Shown here piece after piece: positions 1-11,830 of a stretch of 64,000 nucleotides of DNA. How positions within the stretch are numbered: the first letter of the stretch is position 1; each line of letters opens with the position of its first letter. The position numbers and the translations under genes were made by a program. The stretch comes from Myxocyprinus asiaticus. Its lineage: Eukaryota > Chordata > Actinopteri > Cypriniformes > Catostomidae. Under the pieces are notes generated by a model that was given only the letters and a program-made list of their open reading frames with translations, was not told the origin of the DNA and did no database searches. The stretch covers positions 13,046,001 to 13,110,000 of the forward strand of contig NC_059393.1 of assembly GCF_019703515.2 (NCBI RefSeq), given 5' to 3'.

Positions 1-23
1 GAACACTCACCTTTATTGTTAAG
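1..23 (+). CDS. ap3d1: ap3d1 exon fragment (antepenultimate+2)
   Basis: Reads TLTFIVK in frame 3 up to the donor AAG|GTGAGA at 24. It is followed in phase 0 by exon 120-205. The exon is truncated by the window edge, and bases 1-2 are the end of the preceding codon. Confidence 0.8.
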
Positions 24-3000
24 GTGAGAAAAATCCCATTTCCAATACATTACCAATGTATGATTGATCAGTGTGAGTGGCAGTATTGTTGACCTGTGTA
101 TTTCTGTTTCCTGGCGTAGTCAGAAGACTCCTCCACTCATGAGAAACTGGACTTCAGACTGCACTTTACATGCACGTCATACCTAATCACCACTCCCTGC
201 TACAGGTGAGGAGCACAAACCTGTCTAAACACATTGTTGCATTCAAACAAAGCTGGACGGAGCTCAATTCTGAATGCAGGGCTCACGAGACATGTTTTTC
301 TACGTTTTAAACTACGCTTAACTTGACACAGCGACGTAAAAACGTTGTGTTTATCCAATGTGAGAAGTGCTTCTTCGTTCTTCACTCAGAGCCAAAAAGA
401 AGTTCGAAACAGCCGAGCAACAACATACTGTTTGCGAACATTCAGACACCAGCCAGACAGCTGGGGGAGATGTTTAGAGGTACATTTAAATATGAGGATG
501 ATCAAGACTACATGTAAAACATCAAATAATATGACATTAAAATGTGTTATCAATGCCTCATTCTACGAATAGAATTCACACGAGATCAGAAGAAAAAAAA
601 ACTGTTTTAACAACTCGATGATGATTTAAAGTAGTGTATATGCAGTTGATAATGTGTAATTTGTAATGTTTACCTAACATGATATACGCGGCCATAATAT
701 GTGCCGATTACACACCAGTTCGCTAATAACTCTACATGCCAATGTGTTCATGTTGACTGATCTTTACTGACTGAACAGAATTTAGCTCTCCGCCTCAAAG
801 TAGGTGGAGTTCCAGGTCATACATACCGATGACATGGATCAATGAAAATAAGAAGGTCTTTAGCAGCCGGTACGAAGTTGTCCTGAAAGTTCGCCTTGGT
901 GATCTGTTACAAACCACTGAAATGAACTCAAAAACACCTTCGCTTTGGCCAGATTTTGTTCTAAATTACATCACACCTGTTCGTTCTTCAATTTCGTATA
1001 AAGTCTGCAGGGGCCTTACATTTATTCACTCCTAAATAGAGCACATGTATAGCATCCTTCAACCAGTCTTTTTCCCCTAGTTTAGTCTAGTGCAGGGGTA
1101 CTACTCAATAGGCGGACTCCGGTCCAGATCTGGACCGAAGTACAATTCAATCCGGACCATACCTGCCAACATCGGATTGTGAAAAATAGGGAGATTTTTT
1201 AATTTTTTTTAGGTGGGGGGATGGTGTCATGGTGCGAGGAACGGCAGCCGTTGGAGTTTTTGGTCCCCCCCAGGGTAAGATTGTGCCCCCGTAGGGAGTA
1301 GGTGCACCACGCAGACTGCGTAATATACGTATAGGGAGCGACAGTACCAGTCAGTAATACTACATTGAAGTTGAATAATGCCAGGAAATTGACCATGTAT
1401 TCAGATGTTCCTTACCACATCCTTCTCAGTTTTAGCAATAAATGCTTTTTGAGGTAATAATATAAAGTGTATAACCTTTCTTATATGCTGAGAACTTTTC
1501 TGACCCATATCTTATAAAAAATTTTTTTTTTTTAAATTCTTCGATTATTTATCTTCTTTATCTTATTTATGTATACATCTTTGTTGGTTTATATGTATTT
1601 GACGTTTTTTTTTTTTTTTTTTAGTTTTTTTTTTCTTCACCTTGTCTTTATGATTGTGATTGTATTCATACATTGTTGGATCTGTGTAATTTTGTAAATC
1701 TTATTGAACATTTATATTGAACCTTCTGTTTTTCAATAAGAAATCCACTTTTCTTTAGCACAAAATGTGGACTTTTCAGACGGTCCCATACCACACCCTC
1801 CACGGTATTAGCACGTTTCAGCACAATGTGTGGACATTTCAGATGACCCCTTACCCACTGTATAAAAAATGTCCAACTTATATCAATGTTAAATTAACGG
1901 TCTGAAACTATTTCACTGTGACGCCATCTGACCAGATTACGGGACAAATCGCGGCCGTATTTATTCGATACAGGATGTATCATTTCATATTTAAATAAGG
2001 GACAATCCCGTATGAGCGAAGTGTGGATGCAGAAAATCCTGAGTTTATCAGGAGAAATTGTAAATCGGGAGTACGGCGGGAGGAGGGGTGGAAAATCGGG
2101 AGAAACCCGGTAAAATCGGGAATGTTGGCAGGTATGATCCAGACCTAGATCTAAATCTTTGTGCTAGTTATCTGACACCTGGCTAAGTGATTGTGTAGGC
2201 ATAAGCGTGATTCTCACTTAAAGGAAAATATAAAAATGGTCCATTCAGACTTACAAAGTACTATTGCCAATGTGGCAAGTTATAAAAACTATTCAAAAAT
2301 ATAATATAATTTCATAGCCATATGACACTATGTAATCTACGTATTATTATCCGGACATTTGCTGGGAAGGAAATGTAGAGACCGGACCTCTTGGAACTTT
2401 AATTGTGTACCCCTCTAGTGGTTAAAAGATCTGGCGATAAAAGATTCTATTCAAGCCTGAAAGTATATGCGATTTGTGTTGTTAGTGACGCATATGCTAA
2501 ACTGCTGGAGTCGGGCAACCTGAAGGGGAGTTCTCTACGGCTAGAGGGGATCAACATGCCCTTCCATCACCTGCTGGCCAGGATCTGCTTCCACCATCAC
2601 TTCTCTGGTACCCTGACTTCAGAACAGCAAAAAGTACTTATCAATTTAAAAGTAAAACCCTTTAATGTTTCTGTCTTTGCTTCCTGTTTTGCAGTTGTGG
2701 AGAGGATTGACTCCTGCGCATCCATGTACAGCAGGTCGATCCAGGGTCACCACGTCTGTTTGCTGGTCAAAACCGTAAGTGCTCCTGACCTTCATTGAAT
2801 CTTTGGAATATGATTAGGCATGGGAATTGTAAGGAATTTTATCTGTTTTGGATCCGAATTAGATTCCTCTTAACAATTTCATTAACATTGCTTTAAGAGT
2901 CCTGCGAATAATTAGTCCTAAGTATACTCAACAAAAATACTAAACAAAAGTAATACTACTATTTCGGTATTTTCGTGTTTTTTTTTCTTTTTTTTTTTTT

Positions 3001-6000
3001 AATTCAGTATTTTTTTCGTACCATTTTATTACAACAACTTTGCTCTGAATGTGTATTTTTAGCTGCACATTGTTTTATAAATAACCAGTACTTACACGAC
3101 CAATTCAGTTATTGAGTCCTTCATCTGCTTCAAACCAATTTAAAACTTTATATTTTAGTATTTTAACGGATTCATTAAAAACTAGGGCTGTCAGTCGATT
3201 AAAATTTGTAATCAGATAATTACATAATATGCAGATTAATTAATCAAAATAACTGCTAATATAAATATTTGCTAAGAAAGGGCCTCAAAAAATTATTCAA
3301 TATATAACTAAATAATTATAAATAGTTATTTTTAAATAATTATAATATTATACAGTATATTTTAATTCAGATAATTAAAAATGCATTACATTATTGTAGC
3401 AGACAAGTAAAGCTTTGAGACAAAATGAAAAGTGGGTCCGTGTACCTTCGTATAATTCGTTTTCTCCAAAATAGAATAACCAATAAACCAACCATTTACT
3501 CATTTTTCCTCTAGAAAGTAATGGGTAAAATTGAGAAAACACTTAGTTTTTTCCTTTTTCTGGTTCATATAAGAAACAGAAAAACAAGAATTCAGCTCCT
3601 CTTTTTTTTTTTCATTTAAGCGTTTGAAATAAGCGTACAACCTGATTATTTGATTTGCCCTGGTGGATGGACGTGACACCCATTTCTACTGATTGGTCAA
3701 CCTGCAATGTCGTCTGTTCTTCCTCATTCCATTGCCCTTTCACATGGGACGTGGCGAGCGTTAAATCACCGCAAGTTTATCGCGTATATTGAGGGCTATT
3801 GAAGGGCTATTGGCTAATGTATATTGAAAAAAATGTAGCTTTTTTTATTTTATTTTGTTTTATTTTTTTTTTATTTTGTCAGCTACAATCAGAAAGGACT
3901 TCATTTTGAATGACATGTCTATCTGCAAACATTTTTTAAAAGTGTAATATGGGGGAATAAATGTGTGTTAACCAGGTCTTTAGGTATTAATTATATGTGT
4001 TAAACGGAGCAGAATGAACCTTTTTAAAATTTTTAAGGCTACAAGTAGTTTTCATTCATTGTAAGACAGCAACTAACCATAAACTCATTCAATAAAATGG
4101 CACCCGTATCTGTTTTTCAGTTGTCTCTCTTTAACATCTGCATACAGACAAGATGTTACATATTTTCACTATGCACAATGTTCAACCAATACACAATAAA
4201 ATACTAAGATTGGACAGCAAAATGTGTTTAAATTAAACTGGAATTAAGTAAAATAGTCTTGTTCTTTGGCGTTCTTGGCTCACTTGGTGAGTTCTGTTCT
4301 AGCCACAATATAATTGTGTTTTTTAATATAATAACCCCATTATAATAGCCAGGCTTTTTAATATTATACCCCACGTGAGTGCCTTGGATTTTTGGCATGA
4401 ATTGTTGAGACCAGCAACATGATTGGGGGAATCCTAGCGTTTTATGTAAGCGGGTAACCCCACTACTGCATCGCAATTCAGCTGCAGGTCGCTAAAGTAC
4501 ATTTAGGAAACAAACACAGCAACAACTCTGGAATATTTGGAAATAAAGCAAATCAACAGAGAGTAAAACAGTGAAGTCTTACTCTGATGCCAAGTTTGTT
4601 TACACAAGCGTTGCGGGAAAATTACATTGCTGTGGAGAATGCTACTTACAGATGGAGCCATATGTATACGGGAGTAAAGAGTGCGCTGCTTAAACTGTGC
4701 ATGTAAACGGGAGCGCTTTTTCTCGCTATAACCCGCTTTCTCGTAATAAGCCATAGTCACTGAAAAGATTAGAATCTGTCTGGCAAACTTAAACTCTGGT
4801 GAACTCTTATTCTAATTGACAGGGTTGAGAAAAAAACAGATGACGTTGTACATTGACCAATTAGTGGAAAAAGGAGTGTCAGGCCCGCCCATATGTGCAA
4901 ATCAAATATTCAAGTTATCAACTCTGTTTACTGTATATGAATAAATAAATAAATAAATCTTGTTTTTGGCTATTTCTTTTATAAATACAAAAAACAAATG
5001 AATAAAACATAAATTGTTGTATTGTGTTCATGATATATATCAGAAATGGGATAAATAAACGGTTATTCCTAACACATTCATAAATGAGAACAAATTATCC
5101 GAAAGTACACGGACCAAAGTGGCTTCAGAAGGCATTATGTTTCCATATTATTGAACATAAGACTATCATTGGCCTACAGTCCATAGCAATCCATTTTGTA
5201 ATTGAATTCATCTGTCTGTCCGAGATTGATGACAAGGGCTTTTCTAAGGACGTGAATGTATACAGGCATCAGATGGACGTTTTTGGAGCTTCTCACTTTG
5301 GTTGCGTTTTATCAAAACATTTTTTTTATATAATTAATCGCACTGAATTAACGAGATAAATTGACAGCCATATTAAAAACCATTCATCTTTCGTTGCGGT
5401 GACCAGAAAGGACATAGGAACTGGAAGATATGTTGTCTATTTATTGAGCATTCATTTTAGACTGCAAGAGTACTGCCTAAGAGAATTTTAGTATGAAGTT
5501 TCGTCCACATCAGTGGAAGAATGCAAATGTTGAAGAACCATTCATTGAACCGAACGTTATGAAAATCTTTTGGTTCAAGTATTAAAAAAATATATATATA
5601 CACTGCCGGCCAAAAATTTTTAATAATGTACAGTACTTTAATTCACCAAAGTGGCATTCAGCTGATCACAAAGTATAGTCAGGACATTACTGATGTAAAA
5701 AACAGCACCATCACTATTTGAAAAAAGTCATTTTTGATCAAATCTAGACAGGCCCCATTTCCAGTAGCCATCACTCCAACACCTTATCCTTGAGTAATCA
5801 TGCTAAATTGCTAATTTGGTACTAGAAAATCACTTGCCATTATATCAAACGCAGTTGAAAGATATTTGGTTTGTTAAATGAATCTTAACATTGTCTTTGT
5901 GTTTGTTTTTGAGTTGCCACAGTATGCAATAGACTGGCATGTCTTAAGGTCAGTATTAGGTCAAAAATGGCAAAAAAGAAACAGCTTTCTCTAGAAACTC

Positions 6001-6622
6001 ATCAGTCAATCATTGTTTTGAGGAATGAAGGCTATACAATGCTTGAAATTGCCAAAGAAACTGAAGATTTCACACAAACGTGTACACTACAGTCTTCAAA
6101 GACAAAGGACAACTGGCTCTAACAAGGACAGAAAGAGATGTGGAAGGCCAGATGTACAACTAAACAAGAGGATAAGTACATCAGAGTCTCTAGTTTGAGA
6201 AATAGACACCTCACATGTCCTCAGCTGACAGCTTCATTGAATTCTACCCGCTCAACACCAGTTTCATGTACAAGAGTAAAGAGAAGACTCAGGGGTGCAG
6301 GCCTTATGGGAAGAATTGCAAAGAAAAAGCCACTTTTGAAACAGAAAAACAAAAAGAAAAGGTTAGAGTGGGCAAAGAAACAGATATTGGTCAACAGAAA
6401 ATTGGAAAAGAGTGTTACAGATCTTAACCCCATTGAGCTTTTGTGGGATCAGCTAGACTGTAAGGTGTGTGAGAAGTGCCCGACAAGACAGTCACATCTA
6501 TGGCAAGTGCTACAGGAAGCGTGGGGTGAAATGTCACCTGAATATCTGCCACTTTGGTGAATAAAAGTACCAATTTCTTTCCATAAGAGCAAAATCTGTA
6601 CATTATTCAAAATTTTTGGCTG

Positions 6623-6655
<33 letters not shown>

Positions 6656-7028
6656 ATATATAGCCAAGCCATATTGACGTCCAATTGTGAGTTTTTTGTT
6701 TTTTTGTTAAATGTTTGAAATGGTTCACAAATCAGTCTGAATGATTCATTAGTGGATGAGCTTGAATCAAAATTAAGATTGGTTTCCAGAAATCACAAAC
6801 GACTGGAAATTCATTGGTCAAAAAGCATGGGAACCCTGAAGAACAAATTCTTGGTTCCCAACCCTAAATATGTTACAAAACTCTACACCTCCATTCATGC
6901 TAACCCTTTCTCCATGTCTTTATTTTTTCCAGGCCGATCAGACCGTCTCCATTGACGCCAAGTGTGATGAGCCATCGCTGCTGGGGAACGTGCTGGATGA
7001 GATCAAGCAGACCTTCTCAAAATGCTGA
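1..7028 (+). CDS. ap3d1: AP-3 complex subunit delta-1, C-terminal part (five exons, 5' end outside window)
   Basis: Delta-adaptin is the large subunit of the AP-3 adaptor, which sorts cargo from endosome/TGN membranes to lysosomes and lysosome-related organelles. The coding exons are <1-23, 120-205, 2486-2607, 2695-2774 and 6933-7028. Phases join exactly (0, 2, 1, 0), all introns are GT-AG and the stop is TGA at 7026-7028. The joined reading gives about 135 residues of the extreme C-terminal ear, recognisable by THEKLDFRL, AKLLESG, ICFHHHFS, RIDSCASMYSRSIQGHH and a C-terminal SKC. These match vertebrate AP3D1 from memory; no alignment was run. No frameshift or stop interrupts the exons. The 2.3-kb and 4.2-kb introns are full of transposons, while the 86-96-bp introns are clean. 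Most of the protein (trunk and hinge) lies left of the window. Confidence 0.93.
120..205 (+). CDS. ap3d1: ap3d1 coding exon
   Basis: Acceptor GTAG at 116-119 and donor CAG|GTGAGG at 206. It encodes 28 codons plus two bases, including THEKLDFRLHF and LITTPCY. The split serine codon AG|T is completed by the first base of exon 2486-2607. It is too short and lacks an ATG, so simple ORF calling misses it. Confidence 0.9.
1092..2415. mobile_element. hAT-like non-autonomous element (outer)
   Basis: The left end reads AGGGGTAC and the right end GTACCCC, imperfect inverted termini typical of fish hAT repeats. The flanks carry TCTAGTGC on the left and TCTAGTGG on the right, a 7/8 match to an 8-bp target-site duplication. 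Exact ends may be off by one or two bases. The interior is interrupted at about 1158 by another TIR element. No transposase remnant was recognised. Confidence 0.6.
1158..2136. mobile_element. TIR element nested in the hAT-like repeat
   Basis: The left terminus CATACCTGCCAACAT (1158-1172) is perfectly complementary to the right terminus ATGTTGGCAGGTATG (2122-2136). The segment splits the outer repeat between '...ATCCGGAC' and 'ATCCAGACC'. It contains an internal imperfect tandem duplication around 1755-1850 (GCACAA..TGTGGAC..TTTCAGA). It is a non-autonomous DNA transposon whose superfamily cannot be assigned here. Confidence 0.65.
2486..2607 (+). CDS. ap3d1: ap3d1 coding exon
   Basis: Acceptor TTGTTAG ends at 2485; donor TCTG|GTACCC. 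It encodes DAYAKLLESG to CFHHHFS (122 nt: 1+120+1). The open frame continues upstream into intron, which is not coding. Confidence 0.93.
2695..2774 (+). CDS. ap3d1: ap3d1 coding exon
   Basis: Acceptor TTTTGCAG ends at 2694 after a pyrimidine tract; donor ACC|GTAAGT. It encodes VVERIDSCASMYSRS and the QGHHVCLLVK motif (80 nt = 2+78). Confidence 0.95.
3184..5370. mobile_element. AGGGCTGTCA-type TIR element, copy 1
   Basis: It begins AGGGCTGTCA and ends near TGACAGCC, with AATTAATC-rich subterminal sequence at both ends. Internal bases 5150-5310 match 18290-18430 of a second copy (CTCACTTTGGTTGCGT, CCTACAGT..CA..CCATTTT). A different repeat related to 57290-57590 appears to sit inside it at about 4380-4790. 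The short ORFs (for example 5084-5359) carry no known domain. Superfamily uncertain. Confidence 0.55.
4380..4790. repeat. Diverged copy of the 56912-57587 TIR repeat
   Basis: It shares AACCCCACTA.TGCA.CG.AATTC.GCTG and GGAAACAAACACAGCAAC with 57305-57390, then further similarity through the 'TTTACACAAGCGTTG' stretch. Boundaries are approximate. It lies inside the AGGGCTGTCA element, implying nesting. Confidence 0.5.
5601..6628 (+). mobile_element. Tc1/mariner deletion derivative, copy A1
   Basis: It starts CACTGCCGGCCAAAA after a TA and ends in complementary TTTTTGGCTGCC; the right TA is obscured by a GT microsatellite. The internal transposase relic runs from ATG 5967 to 6560. Relative to Tc1 transposases the segment between WAKKQ.. 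and DLNPIELLWD is missing, so two of the three catalytic acidic residues are absent. The 3' part after EMSPEY is also lost. It shares its deletion with copy A2 at 32965-34170. Confidence 0.85.
5967..6560 (+). pseudogene. Tc1-like transposase, internally deleted
   Basis: The N-terminal helix-turn-helix region is visible (LRNEGYTMLEIAKE), with an in-frame TAA near 6120, followed by LTCPQLTASLN and VKRRLRGAGLMGRIAKKKPLL. The frame then jumps to DLNPIELLWDQLD, which retains the last catalytic Glu region. The catalytic core with the first two Asp residues is deleted, so the protein cannot be an active transposase. The C-terminal residues after EMSPEY diverge into the terminal repeat. Confidence 0.85.
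6624..6652. repeat. (TG)n microsatellite
   Basis: About 14 TG units directly abut the right end of the Tc1 copy and probably expanded from its terminal CAGTG/TA junction. Confidence 0.9.
6933..7028 (+). CDS. ap3d1: ap3d1 terminal coding exon
   Basis: Acceptor TTTTTTCCAG ends at 6932. It encodes ADQTVSIDAKC to LDEIKQTFSKC followed by TGA; 96 nt are 32 codons including the stop. It lies just 3' of a Tc1 remnant. Confidence 0.94.
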   Translation, partial: ADQTVSIDAKCDEPSLLGNVLDEIKQTFSKC

Positions 7029-7527
7029 TTGTGTCTGAGAGACCCCTCGTCACCCTGAAACCCCCTAAACTCCACCGCAGCCTCTGCGACGGAAACATGC
7101 GCTCAGAATCATATCATGCGATCTGAGACTTGCATCCCCTCCTCTGCAACTCTTCCTTTATATTTATTGGATCTCTCATTCTGTTTTTCCTCTCAAGACC
7201 ACAAGACCCTTCTCTTGCCTTTTGTGTCACTGATTTTTGTTTCCTCCTCGACTACATCATACTTCCAATGTGCATTCCTCTCATCTGATCTCATCATTCT
7301 ACATTCTCTTCTTTGGCTTGTTCTCACAACTGGAAACTTTGTTTTAATGACTTTCGCTCTTACTGTCTCATTTCTGCGTTGCCATTGTATTAATGGTCCG
7401 TGACGTTCACCTTAAGAAGTGGATTTTTCATTGTCGATGCTTGAGTTTTTTTTTGGTTTTTTTTTTATGTTTTGCATTGTGGTGTTTGCTTTATTTTGTT
7501 CTGAAATCCATCAGCGCCTTTCTCCGC

Positions 7528-7533
7528 ATTAAA
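7528..7533 (+). promoter_or_regulatory. Candidate poly(A) signal (ATTAAA), ap3d1 proximal
   Basis: ATTAAA lies 500 nt after the stop and is followed by GT/T-rich sequence (TGTGTGGTGTTTTTTGTTTTTTT at 7569-7591 in part), as expected of a downstream element. Confidence 0.5.
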
Positions 7534-9451
7534 CATCAACGTGTTTGCTCCTTGCCAGTTTCATAGCATATGTGTGGTGTTTTTTGTTTTTTTAAGGCTA
7601 GCCCTTGCAAGAAGGTTTAAAGAACCTCTGGGTACTCAGTATTGCACTAGAAACCCTGACACTCTACACTCACCTCCCACCCTCAATCACTAACTGCCCC
7701 TGAGCACTACACCCAGCCTCACAAACGCGGTTCCAAACATGCAAATCATTGTACGTGAGAATGTATAGGAATGCATTCTACAACCGTGCTTGCGATCCCA
7801 AGTGCATGTGATCATGTGGACCACTACTATTTATGTCCTAATGCTGACATAAAAATAAGAGTGAACCAGTCACAATGTTGGTTTATAGTGTGAGTTTATA
7901 CTACATTGGTAACTACGATAGTGTATAATTAATATAACAGCACACTAACCGACCTTGCACACTAACCAAATTTACAAAAATGGATTATTCCATGGCTGTC
8001 AAATCTGATTTAGTAATTCTTGTACTTTTGTTTCTTCATGGATCCAGTTTCTCAAATGGACTCCACTAGAACTCCAAGAATTTCCCATCATGAAAGGAAT
8101 ATTATAATTAAAAACAAGATCTATTGTCAGCATCTCTGGCAAGCTGTTGGTTACTGCAGAAAATAAGCCCAACTCATACCCTGGTTTGTGAAAACCAATG
8201 AAAAGTGTGTTGACGGTTATGCACTTGCTATGGAAATTTTGTCTAGCCTAACAACCGAAAGCTTACATTGACAGTTTTGCACTTACAATAAAAGTCTATG
8301 GAGCAAGCAGTTGCCACATAGACTTCCATTGTAAATGTATTTCAGTATACACATTGTTTTCAATGCTGAAAACTGCTTAATCTAGTTTACGGTTGTTAGG
8401 CTGGCCTGTTTTTCTGGTTTTAGAGGGATTTGGTGCACTTCAGATAAACTTGCCTGTTTTTTCTTTTTTGTTTTTGTTTTTTTTTCAGCAGGGTTTACTG
8501 AGGTACGAGTTGAAATTCATTTCTGTGGTAATCGAAAGAATTATACATTTGTAGTTAACCCCAAATATTTATTTATGTTCTATTGATCATACTGACAGTA
8601 TCTGATGTTTCTGGACAGTATTATACTGTAAAAGTGATCCATTGTGTGTTTCTTATACATGTCTTAAGAATATTATATTGTTAAAGGGAGCCTACAAAGT
8701 CTGTGAAAACTGAGCACTCCCTCAGTCTGTATCACGTCTGTAATGGCTTCATGACTTAGACATCATCCAAACCCGTGCTTGTGTTCTTCAGCTCTTAAAA
8801 CTGCCGTCTTGTATGTTTGCCGATTACAGTGAATCATTTCTTTTTTTTCTTTTCTTTTTTATGCTGTTAAATGCCTTTTTTTCCACACTACTGAACTGAA
8901 CTTGGACTGACTAATTAAGACACATGCTGTAAGTAGCTCCTGTCTGATCCAGCTCGCTGTAGCGCTCTGTTGTAAGGACGCAACCAAAGTACAGTTTACC
9001 TGCTCTTGAAACCTAACGTTATCTTAAGGTGAACCTTTGCAAGTGTTTTCCATCAAAGTACAAATAAGTTTATCAAGAAGTGACTTCTGGAAGAACAACA
9101 TTGCAGATTTATGAGGCTTGAAGACTGAATCATCTCATATGGATGAAAACGACTAATTATTAAATCTTATTGTTAAAAGTCACATTCAGATTTATAACTT
9201 GCATGGGTAGGAATGTAAACTTTTTGCCTATTTTGTTTTTCTTCGACTTATACATGAACACTTGAATAGAAAATTCCCTGATCATTCCTTTGATTGTCAG
9301 TTATTTTCTAGTTTACATTTTTATGTAAATGTTGGCTTCACCATATTACACCTTTTGATGGTATTATGTATTTTTACTTGTTATGAGTACATGAACTTCA
9401 AAACAGTGTCTTGGAATGTTTTTAAAAAAAAATTGCGTTTTGCATTAAATG

Positions 9452-9475
9452 ATATATATATATATATATATATAT
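9452..9475. repeat. (AT)12 microsatellite
   Basis: Twelve perfect AT units inside the putative long ap3d1 3'UTR. Confidence 0.9.
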
Positions 9476-9756
9476 CTCTCTCAATAGAGGGGGTTTGGGG
9501 AGGAGGGTCTTAGGTGTCAAAGAAGCTGAGATTTACAGTACGGGGTCCAAATAGTTATGAATACTTAGCAGTTCAATGTGATTCACGTGAAGTGGCCCAG
9601 CTGATCTAATAAGGGTTTTCCTTCTGGCAAGTTGTAGTGCAGAATTGCTGGATTTGGCTTCTCATTAAATATACTCTCATTGCTCTTCGTTTGAAGGTTC
9701 TGTCAGACTCCATATGTATTTTCCGACTGTATGATGTAATATAATGTTTTAAGATG

Positions 9757-9762
9757 AATAAA
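9757..9762 (+). promoter_or_regulatory. Candidate poly(A) signal (AATAAA), ap3d1 distal
   Basis: A canonical AATAAA in a repeat-poor stretch, with a GTTTGTGTGTGT tract at about 9845. Use is inferred from position only. Confidence 0.35.
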
Positions 9763-9780
9763 TGAGCAAAAATAATGACC

Positions 9781-11830
9781 AATAATTTGCTATCGACATT
9801 CTTTAGAGGTCAACCCAAAAGAGTTCCTGAAGGATACTGTAGTTGTTTGTGTGTGTACCAATAAATTCATACATATTAATAACATGCATCCAAATTTGTG
9901 CTCACATTTGCCTCTATTTGAACAACTACAGATGTTTCCTGTTTATATGATCATATGTGTGAACATTTGGCAGTTAAAAGTTTATTTTTTCCTCTCTTCC
10001 TTTTAACATAGTGAGTTTTAATGTTGTGTATCTGTATAATGTTAAAATACTGGATGTGTTTCAATTTTTTTTTATTCAAAACATTCTATTTGTACACATT
10101 TTCTGCATTTTAAGCATGCATGTTGAAGATCAAAATTAATTTCCCAAATGTTCCATCTTGCTGTTTACATTTAAACCTCATTTTTATATACACCAACATA
10201 TGTAGAGCTTTATTGGATTTCTCAGCTCTTTTATTTCAGGGTCTCTTGTGACTCCTAAATGTTATTTGTATAATTTAATAAGAGTTGATGTCTAAACTCA
10301 AATAGTATACCCTTACATGAAAGTATGTGGTAGTACCATCCCTTACCTTAATTTACCATGGTATCTATAGTGACAAAATATCACAGTTACTTTAGCTATT
10401 GTTACAACAATAACAATAATACATTTTATTTGTATAGCACCTTTTGTACGTCAAGTGTCGCTCAGCGCTTCACATATCAGACATTAAAAGTCACAGAAAG
10501 TTACTGCGTTAAAATAATGTATCTTAAAAATCCTAAATAAAAAATTTTAAATTGAAAAAATAATATTAAAAGTAACAAAAGAAATGTAGAAAAATAAGCA
10601 AACATTCACACATATTGTATATGCATACCTATATATTAACCAAATACTAATAAAAAAAAAAAAGTAATATGTATTTGAATGCTTTTTAAAACTGACAACT
10701 TGGCAAATAATAATAAAAAAGACAATGATTCTGAAACTGTTGGAAGGAGATGTCATATTTATTCATATCTAGTAGTAATAATAACTAGTAAACATGGTAT
10801 TTTGACAAACTATGGTTACCATAAGAGTTGGTACAGTAATACTATCAGTTGGTAATATCATGGTACGATACTGAATGATTGCCATATTCATTTATCATGG
10901 TATTTACACTGTGTTCCAAAGTACTTTAAAGAATACCATGGCACTATTGTAGTACCATTGAGCTTACTGAATTTGGGATAGGTATGTTACTGAATGACAT
11001 TCCAGTTCAGTGTTGGGTAAGTTACTCAAAAAAGTAATCCACTACCAATTACTTCAGTCTCTAAAATTGTAATTGGATTACTTTAATGAATTATCAGTTA
11101 TTTACTTTTAATCACACTCCCACACTTTTCACAGAAAAGTTTGTTTTTCCGCTCAACGAATTCAAAATGTCTACACTCAAAAAAATAAATGATAATTATT
11201 AGATTTACACATTTCAATTTCATAACAGAAATCCATCAAATTGTATTGAGAAATCTTTAATAAAATTAATTATAACAACCTAAATAGTTTGTTTTATTAA
11301 TTTAATTTAGTTTAGTTTAATTTCATGGAAATCTTTGTTATTGAAATTGAAATGCATAAACCTTAAAAACGGGCTGAAATATTTTTGAATGCACTTTTAT
11401 GTTTCAAATGTATTCTACATAAATACATTTTTTTAGAAATGTATGTACTCAACTAATGTACTTAAAAGTAAGGCAGTAGCTGTAATCTAATTACAAGAAT
11501 TTCAAAGGTAAAGTTTTTTTTTTTTTTTTTACTAAAAAGTAGTAATTTAATCACCCAACACTGGTAATGATATAGTAAAAACCCATATTTAAGAGTTTTA
11601 ATGAAAACCATGGTCAAATCAAAGTAAAAAAAAAAATAAAAAAATAATCATGATCGTACCATAGCCTACAACTTTTTTGTTAGTGTATGTATGCCATATG
11701 CTAATCATCATATAGTATAAGCCATATTTCAGCATTGTAATTAAAATATTTTGTTTAAAAAGCATAGTCAAATAAAAGTTATTGCTTCTGTAGTGTTTTC
11801 AGTCACAGGATTAAGCAACTTTATAAAGAC
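9781..11830. other. Intergenic DNA between ap3d1 and cdc34
   Basis: AT-rich. At about 10395-10500 is a LINE-tail-like fragment (ATTTTATTTGTATAGCACC ... GCGCTTCACA). An 'AGTGTTGGG' MITE sits at 11008-11563. The rest shows no gene. Confidence 0.6.
11008..11563. mobile_element. AGTGTTGGG-type MITE (hAT-like)
   Basis: Perfect 10-bp inverted ends: CAGTGTTGGG at 11008-11017 and CCCAACACTG at 11554-11563. The subterminal part is also partly palindromic (TAAGTTACTC / AAAAGTAGTAATTTAAT). No convincing 8-bp duplication is seen (TTCCAGTT vs GTAATGAT). Noncoding. Confidence 0.65.

Larger units (their letters stand above)
206..2485 (+). other. ap3d1 intron with transposon nest
   Basis: Noncoding. It holds AT-rich sequence at 206-1090, the hAT-like element at 1092-2415 and the TIR element nested inside that. 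The short ORFs here have no recognisable product. Confidence 0.85.
2775..6932 (+). other. ap3d1 last intron (repeat-rich)
   Basis: A 4.2-kb GT-AG intron carrying the AGGGCTGTCA element (3184-5370) and a deleted Tc1 (5601-6628) followed by a GT microsatellite. Nothing else was recognised. Confidence 0.85.
7029..9780 (+). other. ap3d1: ap3d1 3'UTR (probable extent)
   Basis: Continuous sequence after the ap3d1 stop with no recognised transposon. Candidate poly(A) signals are ATTAAA at 7528-7533 (3'UTR about 520 nt) and AATAAA at 9757-9762 (about 2.75 kb). The distal end is inferred; only the proximal 500 nt are likely on strong grounds. Confidence 0.5.
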
